From an uncultured Bacteroidales bacterium (GTDB lineage: Bacteria > Bacteroidota > Bacteroidia > Bacteroidales > Bacteroidaceae): a stretch of DNA of 55,034 nt. The translations under genes and the position numbers were made by a program. Position 1 is the stretch's first letter. Each line of letters starts with the position of its first letter. The stretch lies in the NCBI GenBank assembly GCA_902766625.1, contig CACXEH010000006.1, forward strand, positions 1 to 55,034, written 5' to 3'. This document shows, in pieces, positions 25,155 through 34,247 of this stretch. The notes under the pieces were generated by a model, which saw only the letters and a list, made by a program, of their open reading frames with translations, searched no databases and had not been told where the DNA came from.

Positions 25155-26324
25155 ATGGCACAAGGCTTGAAACAAATTGTTAATGGGCGCATATTGACAT
25201 CCCAAGGATGGTTGAGAGGAGGCAGCGTCATAATCAACGGATCTACTATTGTAGAGGTATCTAAGTCCGAATGTATTCCTGATGAAGTTACTACTGTAAT
25301 TAACGCCAAAGGTGGCGATATTGTTCCGGGAGCTATTGAACTGCATGCTCATGGCGCTGGGGGCAGTGATTTCATGGAAGGTACAGTTGAGGCGTTTCGT
25401 AATGCCATCAATACCCACATGCGCCATGGTACAACATCCATATATCCCACACTTTCATCCTCAAGCGTTCCGATGATTGAGGCAGCGATTCAGACCACCG
25501 AACAACTTATGTCGGAGGAAAACACGCCTGTGCTTGGGTTGCACTTGGAAGGTCCTTATTTTAATAAGGAGATGGCAGGAGGGCAAATGCCACAATACAT
25601 CACGCCGCCCATCAAAGAAGACTACGAGATGCTTATTAATAGCACAAGCTGCATCAAGCGCTGGGATGAGGCGCCTGAGTTGCGTGGCTCAGAAGAGTTT
25701 GGACGTTTCTGCTCCACACATGGTGTCTTGCCGGCGATAGCGCATACCAAGGCTGAATACATGGATGTCAGTAACGCCTATGAAGCAGGATTTACCCATG
25801 CCACTCATTTCTATAATGCTATGACCGGATTCCACAAAGTACGTGAATACAAGCACGAAGGTACTGTTGAGAGTATCTATGCTATTCCCGATATGACAGT
25901 AGAGGTTATAGCCGACGGTATCCATGTTCCGCCAGTCATGCTTAAAATTATTTACGATATCAAGGGTGTTGAGCGTACGGCATTGATTACCGATGCGCTT
26001 GCATGCACCGATTGCAAGGACCCTACAGCCTTTGACCCCCGTGTCATTATTGAGGACGGAGTGTGCAAACTGTCTGACCGCTCTGCGCTTGCCGGAAGTG
26101 TCGCTACGTCCGACCGTCTCATCAAAGTGATGGTAAAAAATGCCGGTATCCGTATGGCTGATGCTGTGAGAATGTCTGCCGAGACACCTGCTCACATTAT
26201 GGGCGAAGACCATCATGTGGGCATCATCCGCAAAGGTTATGATGCCGATATCACTATTTATGACTCCAATATTGACTTGCAGTTTGTCATGCAAAAAGGC
26301 AACATAGTCGTCAATAATCTGTGA
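25155..26324 (+). CDS. nagA: N-acetylglucosamine-6-phosphate deacetylase
   Basis: 389 aa. NagA deacetylates GlcNAc-6-phosphate to GlcN-6-phosphate in amino-sugar catabolism and peptidoglycan recycling. Amidohydrolase-family features: PGAIELHAHGAGG, HLEGPYFNKEMAGG, metal-ligand His in AIAHTKAEY and THATHFYNAM, substrate-binding DGIHVPP, and catalytic Asp in LITDALACTD. Length and motif order fit the family. The next gene starts 7 bp after the stop, so the two are probably co-transcribed. Confidence 0.94.
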   Translation: MAQGLKQIVNGRILTSQGWLRGGSVIINGSTIVEVSKSECIPDEVTTVINAKGGDIVPGAIELHAHGAGGSDFMEGTVEAFRNAINTHMRHGTTSIYPTLSSSSVPMIEAAIQTTEQLMSEENTPVLGLHLEGPYFNKEMAGGQMPQYITPPIKEDYEMLINSTSCIKRWDEAPELRGSEEFGRFCSTHGVLPAIAHTKAEYMDVSNAYEAGFTHATHFYNAMTGFHKVREYKHEGTVESIYAIPDMTVEVIADGIHVPPVMLKIIYDIKGVERTALITDALACTDCKDPTAFDPRVIIEDGVCKLSDRSALAGSVATSDRLIKVMVKNAGIRMADAVRMSAETPAHIMGEDHHVGIIRKGYDADITIYDSNIDLQFVMQKGNIVVNNL

Positions 26325-26331
26325 TTCCGTT

Positions 26332-27513
26332 ATGGGTATTGCAAGTAGGTTATTCTTTTTATTTATCATCTTGTCTGTTTTATCCTCCCCGGCGCAAAAC
26401 ATATATTTGAACGCTGGCACACTTATGAGCAGGGAGAATTTTTACGAGAGCCTGCCTCGTACGTTGAAAGTGAGCAATGATGAAAGCAGTTCTCATGTGC
26501 AGGGCGTAGCTGTGGATACCCGGAACGGCTATATTTATTTTTCTTTCACGACAAAACTCATTAAGACAAACCTCTACGGGAAAGTAGTCGGTTCTGTAAG
26601 GGGATTCAGTTGTCATCTGGGTTGCATAGAACTGGACCCGGTAACGGGTAAACTCTATGCATCGATTGAGTATAAAGACGATGCCATAGGACAAGGCATT
26701 TCTGGCGGTGATGCAATAGACAGGGAAAACACTTTCTATATCGGTATTTTTGATACAGATAAAATTACTTCCACTAATCTTGACGCTGAGCGAAGTGGTG
26801 TGTTTACTACGGTCTACCTGCCGGAAGTCGTGAGCTGGTACAATGATTCAACCGTCAATAATGGTACAAAATATGCTCATGTCTATGGATGCAGTGGTGT
26901 AGACGGTATATCCTTGGGACCGCAGTTTGGAAAAACTGACGGCGAAAATTTCGTCAATATCGCGTTGGGTATTTACAAAGACAACTCACGTACCGACAAT
27001 GACTATCAGGTTTTGCTCCAATACAGACTCTCTGATTTGGAGAGATACGCCATGCCGCTTGACCAGAGCCATCCGCACCACAACGGACCGGAAAGTGCGT
27101 ATAATAGATATTTTGTATACACTGGTAACACAAACTATGGTACTCAAAATTTGGAATATGATTCTTATACGCATCATTGGTTTATAGCTGCATACAAAGG
27201 TGGCAAATCAAAATTTCCAAACTATCCTCTTTTTGCTGTTGACGGAACTGTCGCCCCTGTTTACCAGACGCTTAAAGGGTTTAATCCGGAACAAAAAGGT
27301 ATGATTCTCAGCCTTGCTACAGATGGCACCCTGCATAAAAACTCAGGTGTATACGGCTGGAGTCAGAATGTCGGTTCTGTCGGTATAGAATCTTTAGGTA
27401 ACGGCTATTTTTACATTGCCACACAAGGCTCATCCGACGGTCTGCAAAATTGTACCATTAAACTTTATAAATGGACAGGTGCGACCGTTAACCCTTTTAT
27501 GTTGGTTGAATAA
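26332..27513 (+). CDS. Secreted protein of unknown function, propeller-like
   Basis: 393 aa with a signal peptide (about residues 1-22, ending SSPA). The body has spaced motifs such as VQGVAVDTRNGYIYFSF, GCIELDPVTGKLYAS and VGSVGIESLGNGYFYIA, which suggest beta-propeller blades like those of SMP-30 or NHL proteins. A His-rich stretch DQSHPHHNGPES lies near residue 244. It is 7 bp downstream of nagA, so amino-sugar or glycoconjugate use is possible. I do not recognise a family with confidence. Confidence 0.7.
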   Translation: MGIASRLFFLFIILSVLSSPAQNIYLNAGTLMSRENFYESLPRTLKVSNDESSSHVQGVAVDTRNGYIYFSFTTKLIKTNLYGKVVGSVRGFSCHLGCIELDPVTGKLYASIEYKDDAIGQGISGGDAIDRENTFYIGIFDTDKITSTNLDAERSGVFTTVYLPEVVSWYNDSTVNNGTKYAHVYGCSGVDGISLGPQFGKTDGENFVNIALGIYKDNSRTDNDYQVLLQYRLSDLERYAMPLDQSHPHHNGPESAYNRYFVYTGNTNYGTQNLEYDSYTHHWFIAAYKGGKSKFPNYPLFAVDGTVAPVYQTLKGFNPEQKGMILSLATDGTLHKNSGVYGWSQNVGSVGIESLGNGYFYIATQGSSDGLQNCTIKLYKWTGATVNPFMLVE

Positions 27514-27609
27514 TCACATTTGGGGCTTCAGGGCATAGCTGATGCCTGCCATTGTCTATTGCCGGATACATGTCGTTTCCGGTGAGGTAACTAATCTCGT
27601 CAACCTGAT

Positions 27610-29034
27610 TTAGATATTCACCAGTTTATAGCGGGGAACGAGGCTCTTCATGACAATCCAGCCTACGAGGTAAGCCACTGCGCAGACACAGAAGATGATG
27701 AAGTATCCTGCGGGTTTACCCTCAAAACCTAAAAAGCTCAGGTTGGTGTCACCCGAATATACAAACAACCGTCCTGCCACCTGTTGGAAGATGAACGAAC
27801 TGCATCCTGCCGCCATGCCGCAGATACCCGTAATTGTTGCCGAGGCGTATTTGGGGAACATGTCTGTACCGATACTGTACATATTGGCGGACCATGACTG
27901 GTGAGCCGCACAGCCCAGTCCGATGCATATCACGGGAAACCACGGCGAGATAATGCCGAGTGGTTGCGCCAACAGCACCACCAGTGGCACGAAAGCGTAT
28001 ATCAGCATGGCCTTCATGCGACAAGCGTACGGGTCCTTGCCTGTACGCTCCATAAAGATGGCGGGCAGTTTTCCGCCGAAGATGGAGAGCATGGTGATGA
28101 GATACAGTGTGAATATCAGTGCCATGCCGAGCGGGTCGGAGGTCTTGATTCCGAATTGTGTGTTCAGGTAAGAGGGTGTCCAGAACAGGAAGAACCACCA
28201 CACGCCGTCTGTCAGGAATCGTCCCAATGCGAACGCCCATGTCTGGCGGTATGTGAAAAACTGCAGGAAGGACACGCGTTTCTGTGCTGTCTCTGCCTGT
28301 GGAGTGGCAGTGGTGTCAAAAGCCATGTCCGCCTGTTTGTCTTGCTCAATATAAGCCAGTTCATCGGCATTGACATAATGATTATCTTGCGGTTTCTTGT
28401 AGAGCCATATCCAAAATCCCATCCAGACGAAGCCCAGTGAACCTATGATGACGAAAGCCCATTCCCAGCCCCATTTGGCTGCCAGCATGGGGACGCTCAG
28501 CGGGGCTACGAGTGCGCCTATTGAGGAACCTGAATTGAATATCGCCGTTGCGAAGGCTCTGTCTTTCTTTGGGAAATACTCCGCCGTTGCCTTGATGGCG
28601 GCAGGAAAATTTCCTCCTTCGCCCAGTGCCAGCACGCACCGTGCGAAGATAAACATATATACGCTGAACGTGGATATTATCACAGCGAAGTCGCCTGTAG
28701 CCTTGACCAACTCCATGCGTGATGATACACCGACATACCATTCGGTCGCCACACCGCACAATGCGTGCAAGCACGCACCGGCAGACCATACGCCTATTGC
28801 CACAAGGTAACCGCGCTTTGTTCCCAGTTTATCTACAATTCTGCCTGCAAAAAGTTGCGCAAGGGCATAGACAATGGCAAAGACACCCGTTATATTGGCG
28901 TAATCCACCTCATCCCAGTGAAATTCAGGCTTGATAAACTCATCCCATGTCAAGGATAGCACTTGACGGTCCAGATAATTGACCGTCGTCGCAAAGAACA
29001 GCAGGGCACAGATAACCCATCTGAAACGTGTCAT
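27610..29034 (-). CDS. MFS transporter, ExuT/anion:cation symporter type
   Basis: 474 aa with about 12 membrane segments. The N-terminus RWVICALLFFATTVNYLDRQ and the segment GEGGNFPAAIKATAEYFPKK are typical of the anion:cation symporter group that includes hexuronate (ExuT) and related sugar-acid carriers. A short cytoplasmic loop lies near residues 210-260. No uronate-degradation gene is adjacent, so the substrate remains a guess. It is transcribed away from mfd across an intergenic region carrying repeat array B. Confidence 0.87.
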   Translation of the reverse strand: MTRFRWVICALLFFATTVNYLDRQVLSLTWDEFIKPEFHWDEVDYANITGVFAIVYALAQLFAGRIVDKLGTKRGYLVAIGVWSAGACLHALCGVATEWYVGVSSRMELVKATGDFAVIISTFSVYMFIFARCVLALGEGGNFPAAIKATAEYFPKKDRAFATAIFNSGSSIGALVAPLSVPMLAAKWGWEWAFVIIGSLGFVWMGFWIWLYKKPQDNHYVNADELAYIEQDKQADMAFDTTATPQAETAQKRVSFLQFFTYRQTWAFALGRFLTDGVWWFFLFWTPSYLNTQFGIKTSDPLGMALIFTLYLITMLSIFGGKLPAIFMERTGKDPYACRMKAMLIYAFVPLVVLLAQPLGIISPWFPVICIGLGCAAHQSWSANMYSIGTDMFPKYASATITGICGMAAGCSSFIFQQVAGRLFVYSGDTNLSFLGFEGKPAGYFIIFCVCAVAYLVGWIVMKSLVPRYKLVNI

Positions 29035-29175
29035 ATGATGTTGTTTGATTATTTATGTCACAAAAATAATAAAAAAGTCTATAATTGCTCTAACTGTCGG
29101 ACAAAATTCCCTGCCAGAAAGACAATTCTGTGCAGTATGACGGATTTGTTTTTGCACGGATAATGTGTGCCGTCA

Positions 29176-29287
29176 TCCCGAAAGTTTTTTTGTTCCAGCC
29201 TTTGGAATTTATATTCCAGCCGATAGAACTTACATTCCATGGAATGGAACTTACGTTCCAGCCGATGGAATATAGATGATATCGGGA
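29176..29287. repeat. Array B: four 17-nt TTCC/GGAA inverted repeats enclosed by complementary arms
   Basis: Units: 29192-29208 (GTTCCAGCCTTTGGAAT), 29213-29229, 29234-29250 and 29255-29271, with spacers TTAT, TTAC and TTAC. A T-tract precedes the first unit and ATAGATG follows the last. The outer arms TCCCGA (29176-29181) and TCGGGA (29282-29287) are perfectly complementary. Confidence 0.92.
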
Positions 29288-29355
29288 CAGGCTTTGTGAC
29301 TTGTCGCCTGTAGGCTGTAACTCTGAGAGTGATACTGGAATACGGAAAAAATGCG

Positions 29356-29363
29356 TAAATTTG
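29356..29363 (+). promoter_or_regulatory. -7 box (TAAATTTG) immediately upstream of mfd
   Basis: TAAATTTG ends 4 nt before the mfd ATG at 29368, which would place transcription start at or next to the start codon. The -33 element is poor (CTGG near 29335). Confidence 0.5.
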
Positions 29364-29367
29364 CAAT

Positions 29368-32300
29368 ATGAATCTGATTGACCTGAGTAAAATATATGCG
29401 AAACATCCGTTTTGCAAGGCTTTCTTGTGTCAGATGCGCAAGAAGGACAATGTGAACATTTACTTGGAGAATCTTCAAGGTTCTGCCTCAGCGGTATTGT
29501 TCTCGGCATTGGAAGGTATAGACGAGCCTGTGGTGATTGTCCTTAACGATGAGGATGAGGCAGGCTTTTTCTATCAGGACCTCGCCGCTGTCAAAGGTGA
29601 GGAGAATGTGTTGTTTTTTCCGAGCGGATACCGCCGTGATGTGAAGTTTGGCAGGACTGACGAGCCGGGACAGATACTGCGCACAGAGGTTATAGGTCGC
29701 CTGAGCGGCAATCCCCAAGGGCTGACTGTGGTGACTTATCCGCAGGCGCTGAGTGTGAAGGTGGCATCCAGGCAAGCGATAGAGAAAGACATGTTCACCC
29801 TGCAAGTAAATGAGGAGGTGGGGATGCATGACCTGGAGTGCAGGTTGCTGGATATGGGCCTGAACCGCACGGACTATGTCTATGAGCCCGGACAGTTCAG
29901 CGTGCGCGGCAGTATATTGGATGTCTTCTCCTATTCACTCGAGTATCCTGTGCGTATAGATTTCTTCGGAGATGTGATAGACTCCATACGTACCTTTGAT
30001 GTTGAGTCGCAGTTGTCAGAGGAGAAGCGTGACAGTGTGACCATAGCAGCGAAGATGCAAGGCGGTGCAGGCGAGTTGCAGCCGTTTTGGTCTCTGCTGC
30101 CGGAAAGTGCCATTGTCGTCATGCGTAATCCGCAATATGTGGAGGATGTCGTCCGCAAGACTTATGACACGGGTTTTATGGAGCAGGCTGAGATAGAGCG
30201 CCAGGCAATGGCGGCAGATGACCTTCCGCAAAGCCCGCCGTTGGAAAAAGAGCATCTGTTGTACGACGGAGCTGACTGGAAAGACCATATCGGCCGTTTC
30301 CGTAAAGTGTACCTCTCCGGTCAGAAAGATGCGGCAGATGGTATAAAGTTCTTGTTCCAGACAAAACTGCAGCCCCAGTTTCATAAAAACATAGAATTGA
30401 TGGCGCAATGTCTGGAGGAATATCAATCGAAGCATTACACCATATATATATTGGCTTCCGACAAGGCGCAGCATAAACGCATAGCAGACATATTCAAAGG
30501 AATGGAGAAGAGCATCTCGTTTGTTCCTGTAGAAAATGCGCTTCATGCCGGTTTTGTGGATGATGCGCTGAAGATTTGCCTGTTTACCGACCATCAGATA
30601 TTTGACCGCTTCTACCGCTACAGTCTGCGCAGCGAGCGTGCCAAAGGCGGCAAGACTTCATTGACACTTAAAGAATTGCGTGAGTTTGAGATAGGCGACT
30701 ATGTTGTCCACATGGACCATGGTGTAGGCCGGTTTGAAGGGCTGGTCCATGTTGAGGAAGGCAATAGTGAGCAGGAGATGATGAAAATAACCTACAGCGG
30801 AGGTGATGTGGTGTACGTCTCCATACATCAGTTGTCCAAGGTCAGCAAATACAAGGGTCAGGGTACTGATGAGCCGCGCTTGAACCGTCTGGGTACCGGT
30901 GCATGGAACAACATGAAAGAGCGTACCAAGAAGCGCATCAAGGACATTGCCCGCGACCTTATAAAACTCTACTCTGAACGGCGCAAACAAAAAGGCTTCG
31001 CCTATAGCAAAGATTCCTACCTGCAACAGGAGCTGGAGGCAAGTTTTGAATATGAGGATACTCAGGACCAGGTGCGTGTGACACAGGAAGTTAAACGCGA
31101 CATGGAAAGCGATAAACCCATGGACCGCCTGATATGCGGTGACGTGGGTTTCGGAAAGACGGAGATAGCTGTACGCGCGGCATACAAAGCGGCTGTTGAC
31201 GGGAAACAGGTTGCTGTCCTGGTGCCGACGACGGTGCTGGCATATCAGCATTTCCAGACCTTCAGTAGCCGTATGAAGGACTTTGCCGTGACGATAGCTT
31301 ATCTGACCCGGGCGCAGAGCGCGTCAAAAGTCAGGGAAATTCGTGAGGGACTTGCTTCAGGCAAAATAGATATCGTTATCGGAACGCAGAAGATATTGGC
31401 AAAGAATGTCACTTTTAAGGATTTAGGTCTGCTGATTATAGATGAGGAACAGAAGTTTGGTGTAGCTACGAAAGAGCGTCTGCGTCAGATGCGCGTTAAT
31501 GTAGATACTTTGGCAATGTCGGCGACCCCCATTCCCCGTACGCTTCAATTCAGCCTGATGGGTGCACGCGATATGTCGGTGCTGCATACACCTCCGGCAA
31601 ACCGTTTGCCGATACATACGGAAATACATCTCTTCGGACACGAAATCATAGCTGATGCCATAGGTTTTGAGATGAGCCGTGGCGGACAGGCGTTTGTGGT
31701 GTGCAACAGAATTGCTTCTCTGCCGGGACTGAAAGACTTGATAGAGAAACACGTGCCTGGCGTGCGCGTTGGCGTAGGCTATGGCCAGATGAAACCCGAA
31801 GACTTGGAAAAGGTCGTCTTTGACTTCATCAATCATGAATATGATGTCTTGCTGAGCACGACGATAATTGAAAACGGCATAGATATCCCTAATGCCAACA
31901 CCATTATTATAGTGGATGCCCAACGCTATGGACTGAGCGATTTGCACCAAATGCGCGGCAGAGTGGGGCGCAGTGGCAGAAAAGCGTTCTGCTACTTGCT
32001 TGCACCGCCATTTGCAAACCTGAATGTGGATGCCCGCCGGCGTTTGGAGGCGATAGAAAACTTCAATGAACTGGGCAGCGGATTGCAAATAGCTATGCAG
32101 GATCTGGACATAAGAGGAGCAGGAAATCTACTCGGTGCAGAACAGAGTGGGTTTATAGCCGATTTAGGCTACGAGACCTATCAGAAAGTTTTGTCGGAAG
32201 CCGTGGCAGAGTTAAAGAGTGAGGAATTCTCTGAACTGTATGTAAAGGAAAAAGAACAGGAGAATGAGCTAAGTGGGGAAGTGTTTGTGCCAGAATGTAA

Positions 32301-32760
32301 CATGGAGAGCGATTTGCCGTTGTTCTTCTCCGATGAATTTATCCCGGGTAACAACGAGAGAATAGACTGTTACCGCCGGTTGGGAACATTGAAGACAGAC
32401 GAACAGGTGCAGACATTCCGCCGGCAACTGGAAGACCGTTTCGGGAAACTTCCCCAAGAGGCGCAAGACTTGCTTAAAGTTAACGGACTGCGTCGCCTGG
32501 GCTGCAAACTCGGCGTGGAGCGCATAATCTTGAAACGGGGACAGATGATGCTTTATTTTGTTTCTAACAGAAACAGTGCATACTATCAGAGTGAGACATT
32601 CGGCAAAGTGCTGACGTATATGACACGCAATCCGATGAGAGGTAAAGTCGAAGAGGTAAACAGCCATTTGAGGATGGTCTTGCGCAGTGTGACGACCATA
32701 GACGAGGCATGTAGCATACTGACGCAAATAACCTTGCAGAAGCAAGAAATATCGTTATAG
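29368..32760 (+). CDS. mfd: Transcription-repair coupling factor Mfd
   Basis: 1130 aa. Mfd removes stalled RNA polymerase and recruits UvrA. Domains in order: UvrB-like N-terminal module (residues 1-330), RNA-polymerase-interacting CarD-like domain (about 435-520, starting FEIGDYVVHMDHGVGRFEGL), RecG-like helicase with Walker A CGDVGFGKTEIA and the DEEQ box (IIDEEQKFG), the translocase lobe with MRGRVGRSGRKAFCYLL, and the C-terminal regulatory domain. The N-terminus MNLIDLSKIYAKHP is a credible family start, so the -7 box 4 nt upstream implies a very short or absent leader. Confidence 0.96.
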   Translation: MNLIDLSKIYAKHPFCKAFLCQMRKKDNVNIYLENLQGSASAVLFSALEGIDEPVVIVLNDEDEAGFFYQDLAAVKGEENVLFFPSGYRRDVKFGRTDEPGQILRTEVIGRLSGNPQGLTVVTYPQALSVKVASRQAIEKDMFTLQVNEEVGMHDLECRLLDMGLNRTDYVYEPGQFSVRGSILDVFSYSLEYPVRIDFFGDVIDSIRTFDVESQLSEEKRDSVTIAAKMQGGAGELQPFWSLLPESAIVVMRNPQYVEDVVRKTYDTGFMEQAEIERQAMAADDLPQSPPLEKEHLLYDGADWKDHIGRFRKVYLSGQKDAADGIKFLFQTKLQPQFHKNIELMAQCLEEYQSKHYTIYILASDKAQHKRIADIFKGMEKSISFVPVENALHAGFVDDALKICLFTDHQIFDRFYRYSLRSERAKGGKTSLTLKELREFEIGDYVVHMDHGVGRFEGLVHVEEGNSEQEMMKITYSGGDVVYVSIHQLSKVSKYKGQGTDEPRLNRLGTGAWNNMKERTKKRIKDIARDLIKLYSERRKQKGFAYSKDSYLQQELEASFEYEDTQDQVRVTQEVKRDMESDKPMDRLICGDVGFGKTEIAVRAAYKAAVDGKQVAVLVPTTVLAYQHFQTFSSRMKDFAVTIAYLTRAQSASKVREIREGLASGKIDIVIGTQKILAKNVTFKDLGLLIIDEEQKFGVATKERLRQMRVNVDTLAMSATPIPRTLQFSLMGARDMSVLHTPPANRLPIHTEIHLFGHEIIADAIGFEMSRGGQAFVVCNRIASLPGLKDLIEKHVPGVRVGVGYGQMKPEDLEKVVFDFINHEYDVLLSTTIIENGIDIPNANTIIIVDAQRYGLSDLHQMRGRVGRSGRKAFCYLLAPPFANLNVDARRRLEAIENFNELGSGLQIAMQDLDIRGAGNLLGAEQSGFIADLGYETYQKVLSEAVAELKSEEFSELYVKEKEQENELSGEVFVPECNMESDLPLFFSDEFIPGNNERIDCYRRLGTLKTDEQVQTFRRQLEDRFGKLPQEAQDLLKVNGLRRLGCKLGVERIILKRGQMMLYFVSNRNSAYYQSETFGKVLTYMTRNPMRGKVEEVNSHLRMVLRSVTTIDEACSILTQITLQKQEISL

Positions 32761-32761
32761 G

Positions 32762-32801
32762 TGTGACAATTTGGTCACATGAACAAAAAGTATTACTTTT
32801 G
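32762..32801 (+). promoter_or_regulatory. Promoter of the MaoC-like gene with overlapping palindrome
   Basis: TTG (32771-32773), a 20-bp spacer, then TACTTTTG (32794-32801) form a good promoter. A palindrome TGTGAC-N6-GTCACA (32762-32779) covers the -33 box, placed where a repressor would block or a regulator would bind. Confidence 0.6.
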
Positions 32802-32824
32802 TAATTCTAGAAAATAAAATACAC

Positions 32825-33292
32825 ATGGGAAAATTAGTAATAAACTCATACGAAGAGTTTGAGGCTCATCTCGGGCAGCAATTGGGAGTATCTGATTATG
32901 TGGAACTCCCGCAAGAACGTATCAACCTTTTTGCCGACGCGACATTGGATCATCAATGGATTCATGTAGACGTGGAGAAAGCCAAAGTGGAAAGTCCTTT
33001 TAAGAGTACTATCGCTCATGGTTATCTGACCCTGTCCATGTTGCCATATCTTTGGAACCAGATTATTGAGGTAAACAATCTGAAGATGATGATTAACTAC
33101 GGTATGGAGAAGATGAAATTCGGTCAGGCTGTTCTCTCAGGACAGCGTATAAGACTGGTAGCAAATCTGCACTCCATTCAAAACCTGCGTGGTGTCTGTA
33201 AGGTGGAAATCAAGTTTACGATAGAGATAGAAGGAGAGAAAAAGAATGCATTGGAAGGAATAGCGGTATTCCTATATTACTTTAACAATTAG
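32825..33292 (+). CDS. MaoC-like (R)-enoyl-CoA hydratase family protein
   Basis: 155 aa, a single hot-dog domain. The hydratase-2 motif is visible as FADATLDHQWIHVDVEKAK (residues about 36-54), with the Asp and His that activate water in MaoC/PhaJ enzymes, then STIAHGYLTLSM. It probably hydrates or dehydrates an acyl-CoA or acyl-ACP. It has its own promoter after mfd and is followed 5 bp later by the DUF308 gene. The acyl substrate is unknown. Confidence 0.85.
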   Translation: MGKLVINSYEEFEAHLGQQLGVSDYVELPQERINLFADATLDHQWIHVDVEKAKVESPFKSTIAHGYLTLSMLPYLWNQIIEVNNLKMMINYGMEKMKFGQAVLSGQRIRLVANLHSIQNLRGVCKVEIKFTIEIEGEKKNALEGIAVFLYYFNN

Positions 33293-33297
33293 GCAAG

Positions 33298-34047
33298 ATG
33301 AAAAGTGTGCAGTCTGTTATATTCCGTGCCTTGAGTTTTCTCCTTGTCGGCGCGTTGATGGTAGCATTTCCCTATAATATAACTACATGGCTGGTTATCA
33401 TTATCGGTATACTGTTTTTGATACCGGGTATGGTGTCCATAGCGACATTCTTCAAAGCATATACTCATAAGGATGCAACGCGAGTGCTTTTACCGGTTAT
33501 CGGCGTGGGCAGTGTAGTGTTGGGCTTACTCCTGATATTGATGCCAGGCCTGTTTACTAAATGGCTGATGTATGTCCTTGCGGCGGCTCTGCTTCTCGTG
33601 GGAGTCATGGGAATAGTCAATATATTGCACTTCCGTAAATATGTCGAAATCGGTTGGGCGTATTACGCTATACCGACACTGCTGTGTGCAGTGGGACTGT
33701 TTGTGATTTTCCATCCCCTGGAAGTTGCAGCGGATACTATAACGATATTGGGCATCGCCAGCATCGTATATAGCTTGACAGAATTATTGTATGCGATACG
33801 TTTCCGCAAGGTTTACCGTCAGATTGCCAGTGAAGGGAAACCTGTAGAAAGTCCGGTAGAGCCCGAAACTATAACGGAGGCTGAGGAGGTGACGGAGGAA
33901 AAGACGGACGCACCTGATGCTCCGGTGGAGGCGTCAGAGCCGACAGACACGGTAACGGAAGAAAATATTACAGATGTCGTTGATGAGCAAACAACAGAAG
34001 ATAACGGCTCAATAGATTTCTCACAAGATTCGCCTCAAGAGGATTAA
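33298..34047 (+). CDS. DUF308/HdeD-like membrane protein with acidic tail
   Basis: 249 aa. About six membrane segments fill residues 1-165 in the paired-helix pattern of the HdeD/DUF308 family (FLLVGALMVAFPYNITTWLV, YAIPTLLCAVGLFVIFHPLE). Residues about 180-249 form a Glu/Asp/Thr/Pro-rich, probably disordered tail, unusual in length for such a small membrane protein. It lies 5 bp after the MaoC-like gene and is followed by a strong terminator. The role is unknown. Confidence 0.78.
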   Translation: MKSVQSVIFRALSFLLVGALMVAFPYNITTWLVIIIGILFLIPGMVSIATFFKAYTHKDATRVLLPVIGVGSVVLGLLLILMPGLFTKWLMYVLAAALLLVGVMGIVNILHFRKYVEIGWAYYAIPTLLCAVGLFVIFHPLEVAADTITILGIASIVYSLTELLYAIRFRKVYRQIASEGKPVESPVEPETITEAEEVTEEKTDAPDAPVEASEPTDTVTEENITDVVDEQTTEDNGSIDFSQDSPQED

Positions 34048-34071
34048 AACAGAGTATTATCGTATAATTTC

Positions 34072-34110
34072 ATGCTACAGGCGGTCAACGTGACCGCCTG
34101 TAGCATTTTA
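34072..34110 (+). terminator. Strong intrinsic terminator
   Basis: A perfect 16-bp stem beginning ATGCTACAGGCGGTCA with a 3-nt loop, followed by TTTTAT, 24 bp after the DUF308 stop. Confidence 0.9.
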
Positions 34111-34189
34111 TATAATGGTAAAAAAGAGGCTTATGAATGGCGTCATGAATAAAACTTTGTTAAAAACCAGAAAAAAGACAAAGCGAAAA

Positions 34190-34219
34190 TTGTCATTCGG
34201 TACGAAGTTTGCACTTTTG
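34190..34219 (+). promoter_or_regulatory. Promoter of htrA
   Basis: TTG (34190-34192), 19 bp, then CACTTTTG (34212-34219), one base off the -7 consensus; the ATG is 28 bp downstream. Confidence 0.55.
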
Positions 34220-34247
34220 TCTTGTAAACATTAAAGATTGTTTAGAA

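Larger units (their letters stand above)
29035..29367. other. 333-bp divergent intergenic region with repeat array B
   Basis: It separates the ExuT-like gene (minus) from mfd (plus). A TATTTTTG box on the minus strand (29061-29068) could serve the transporter; a TAAATTTG box abuts the mfd start. Array B lies between them. Open frames across the array are a consequence of its 21-bp period. Confidence 0.65.

Noticed and set aside
27514..27609. Terminator between the convergent propeller-like gene and the ExuT-like gene
   Set aside because: Only short imperfect stems (CAGGGCAT/ATGCCTG and CCGGA/TCCGG) without a T-run were found.
32762..32779. Canonical Crp binding site
   Set aside because: The TGTGA and TCACA half sites are 8 nt apart instead of 6; reported as a palindrome only.
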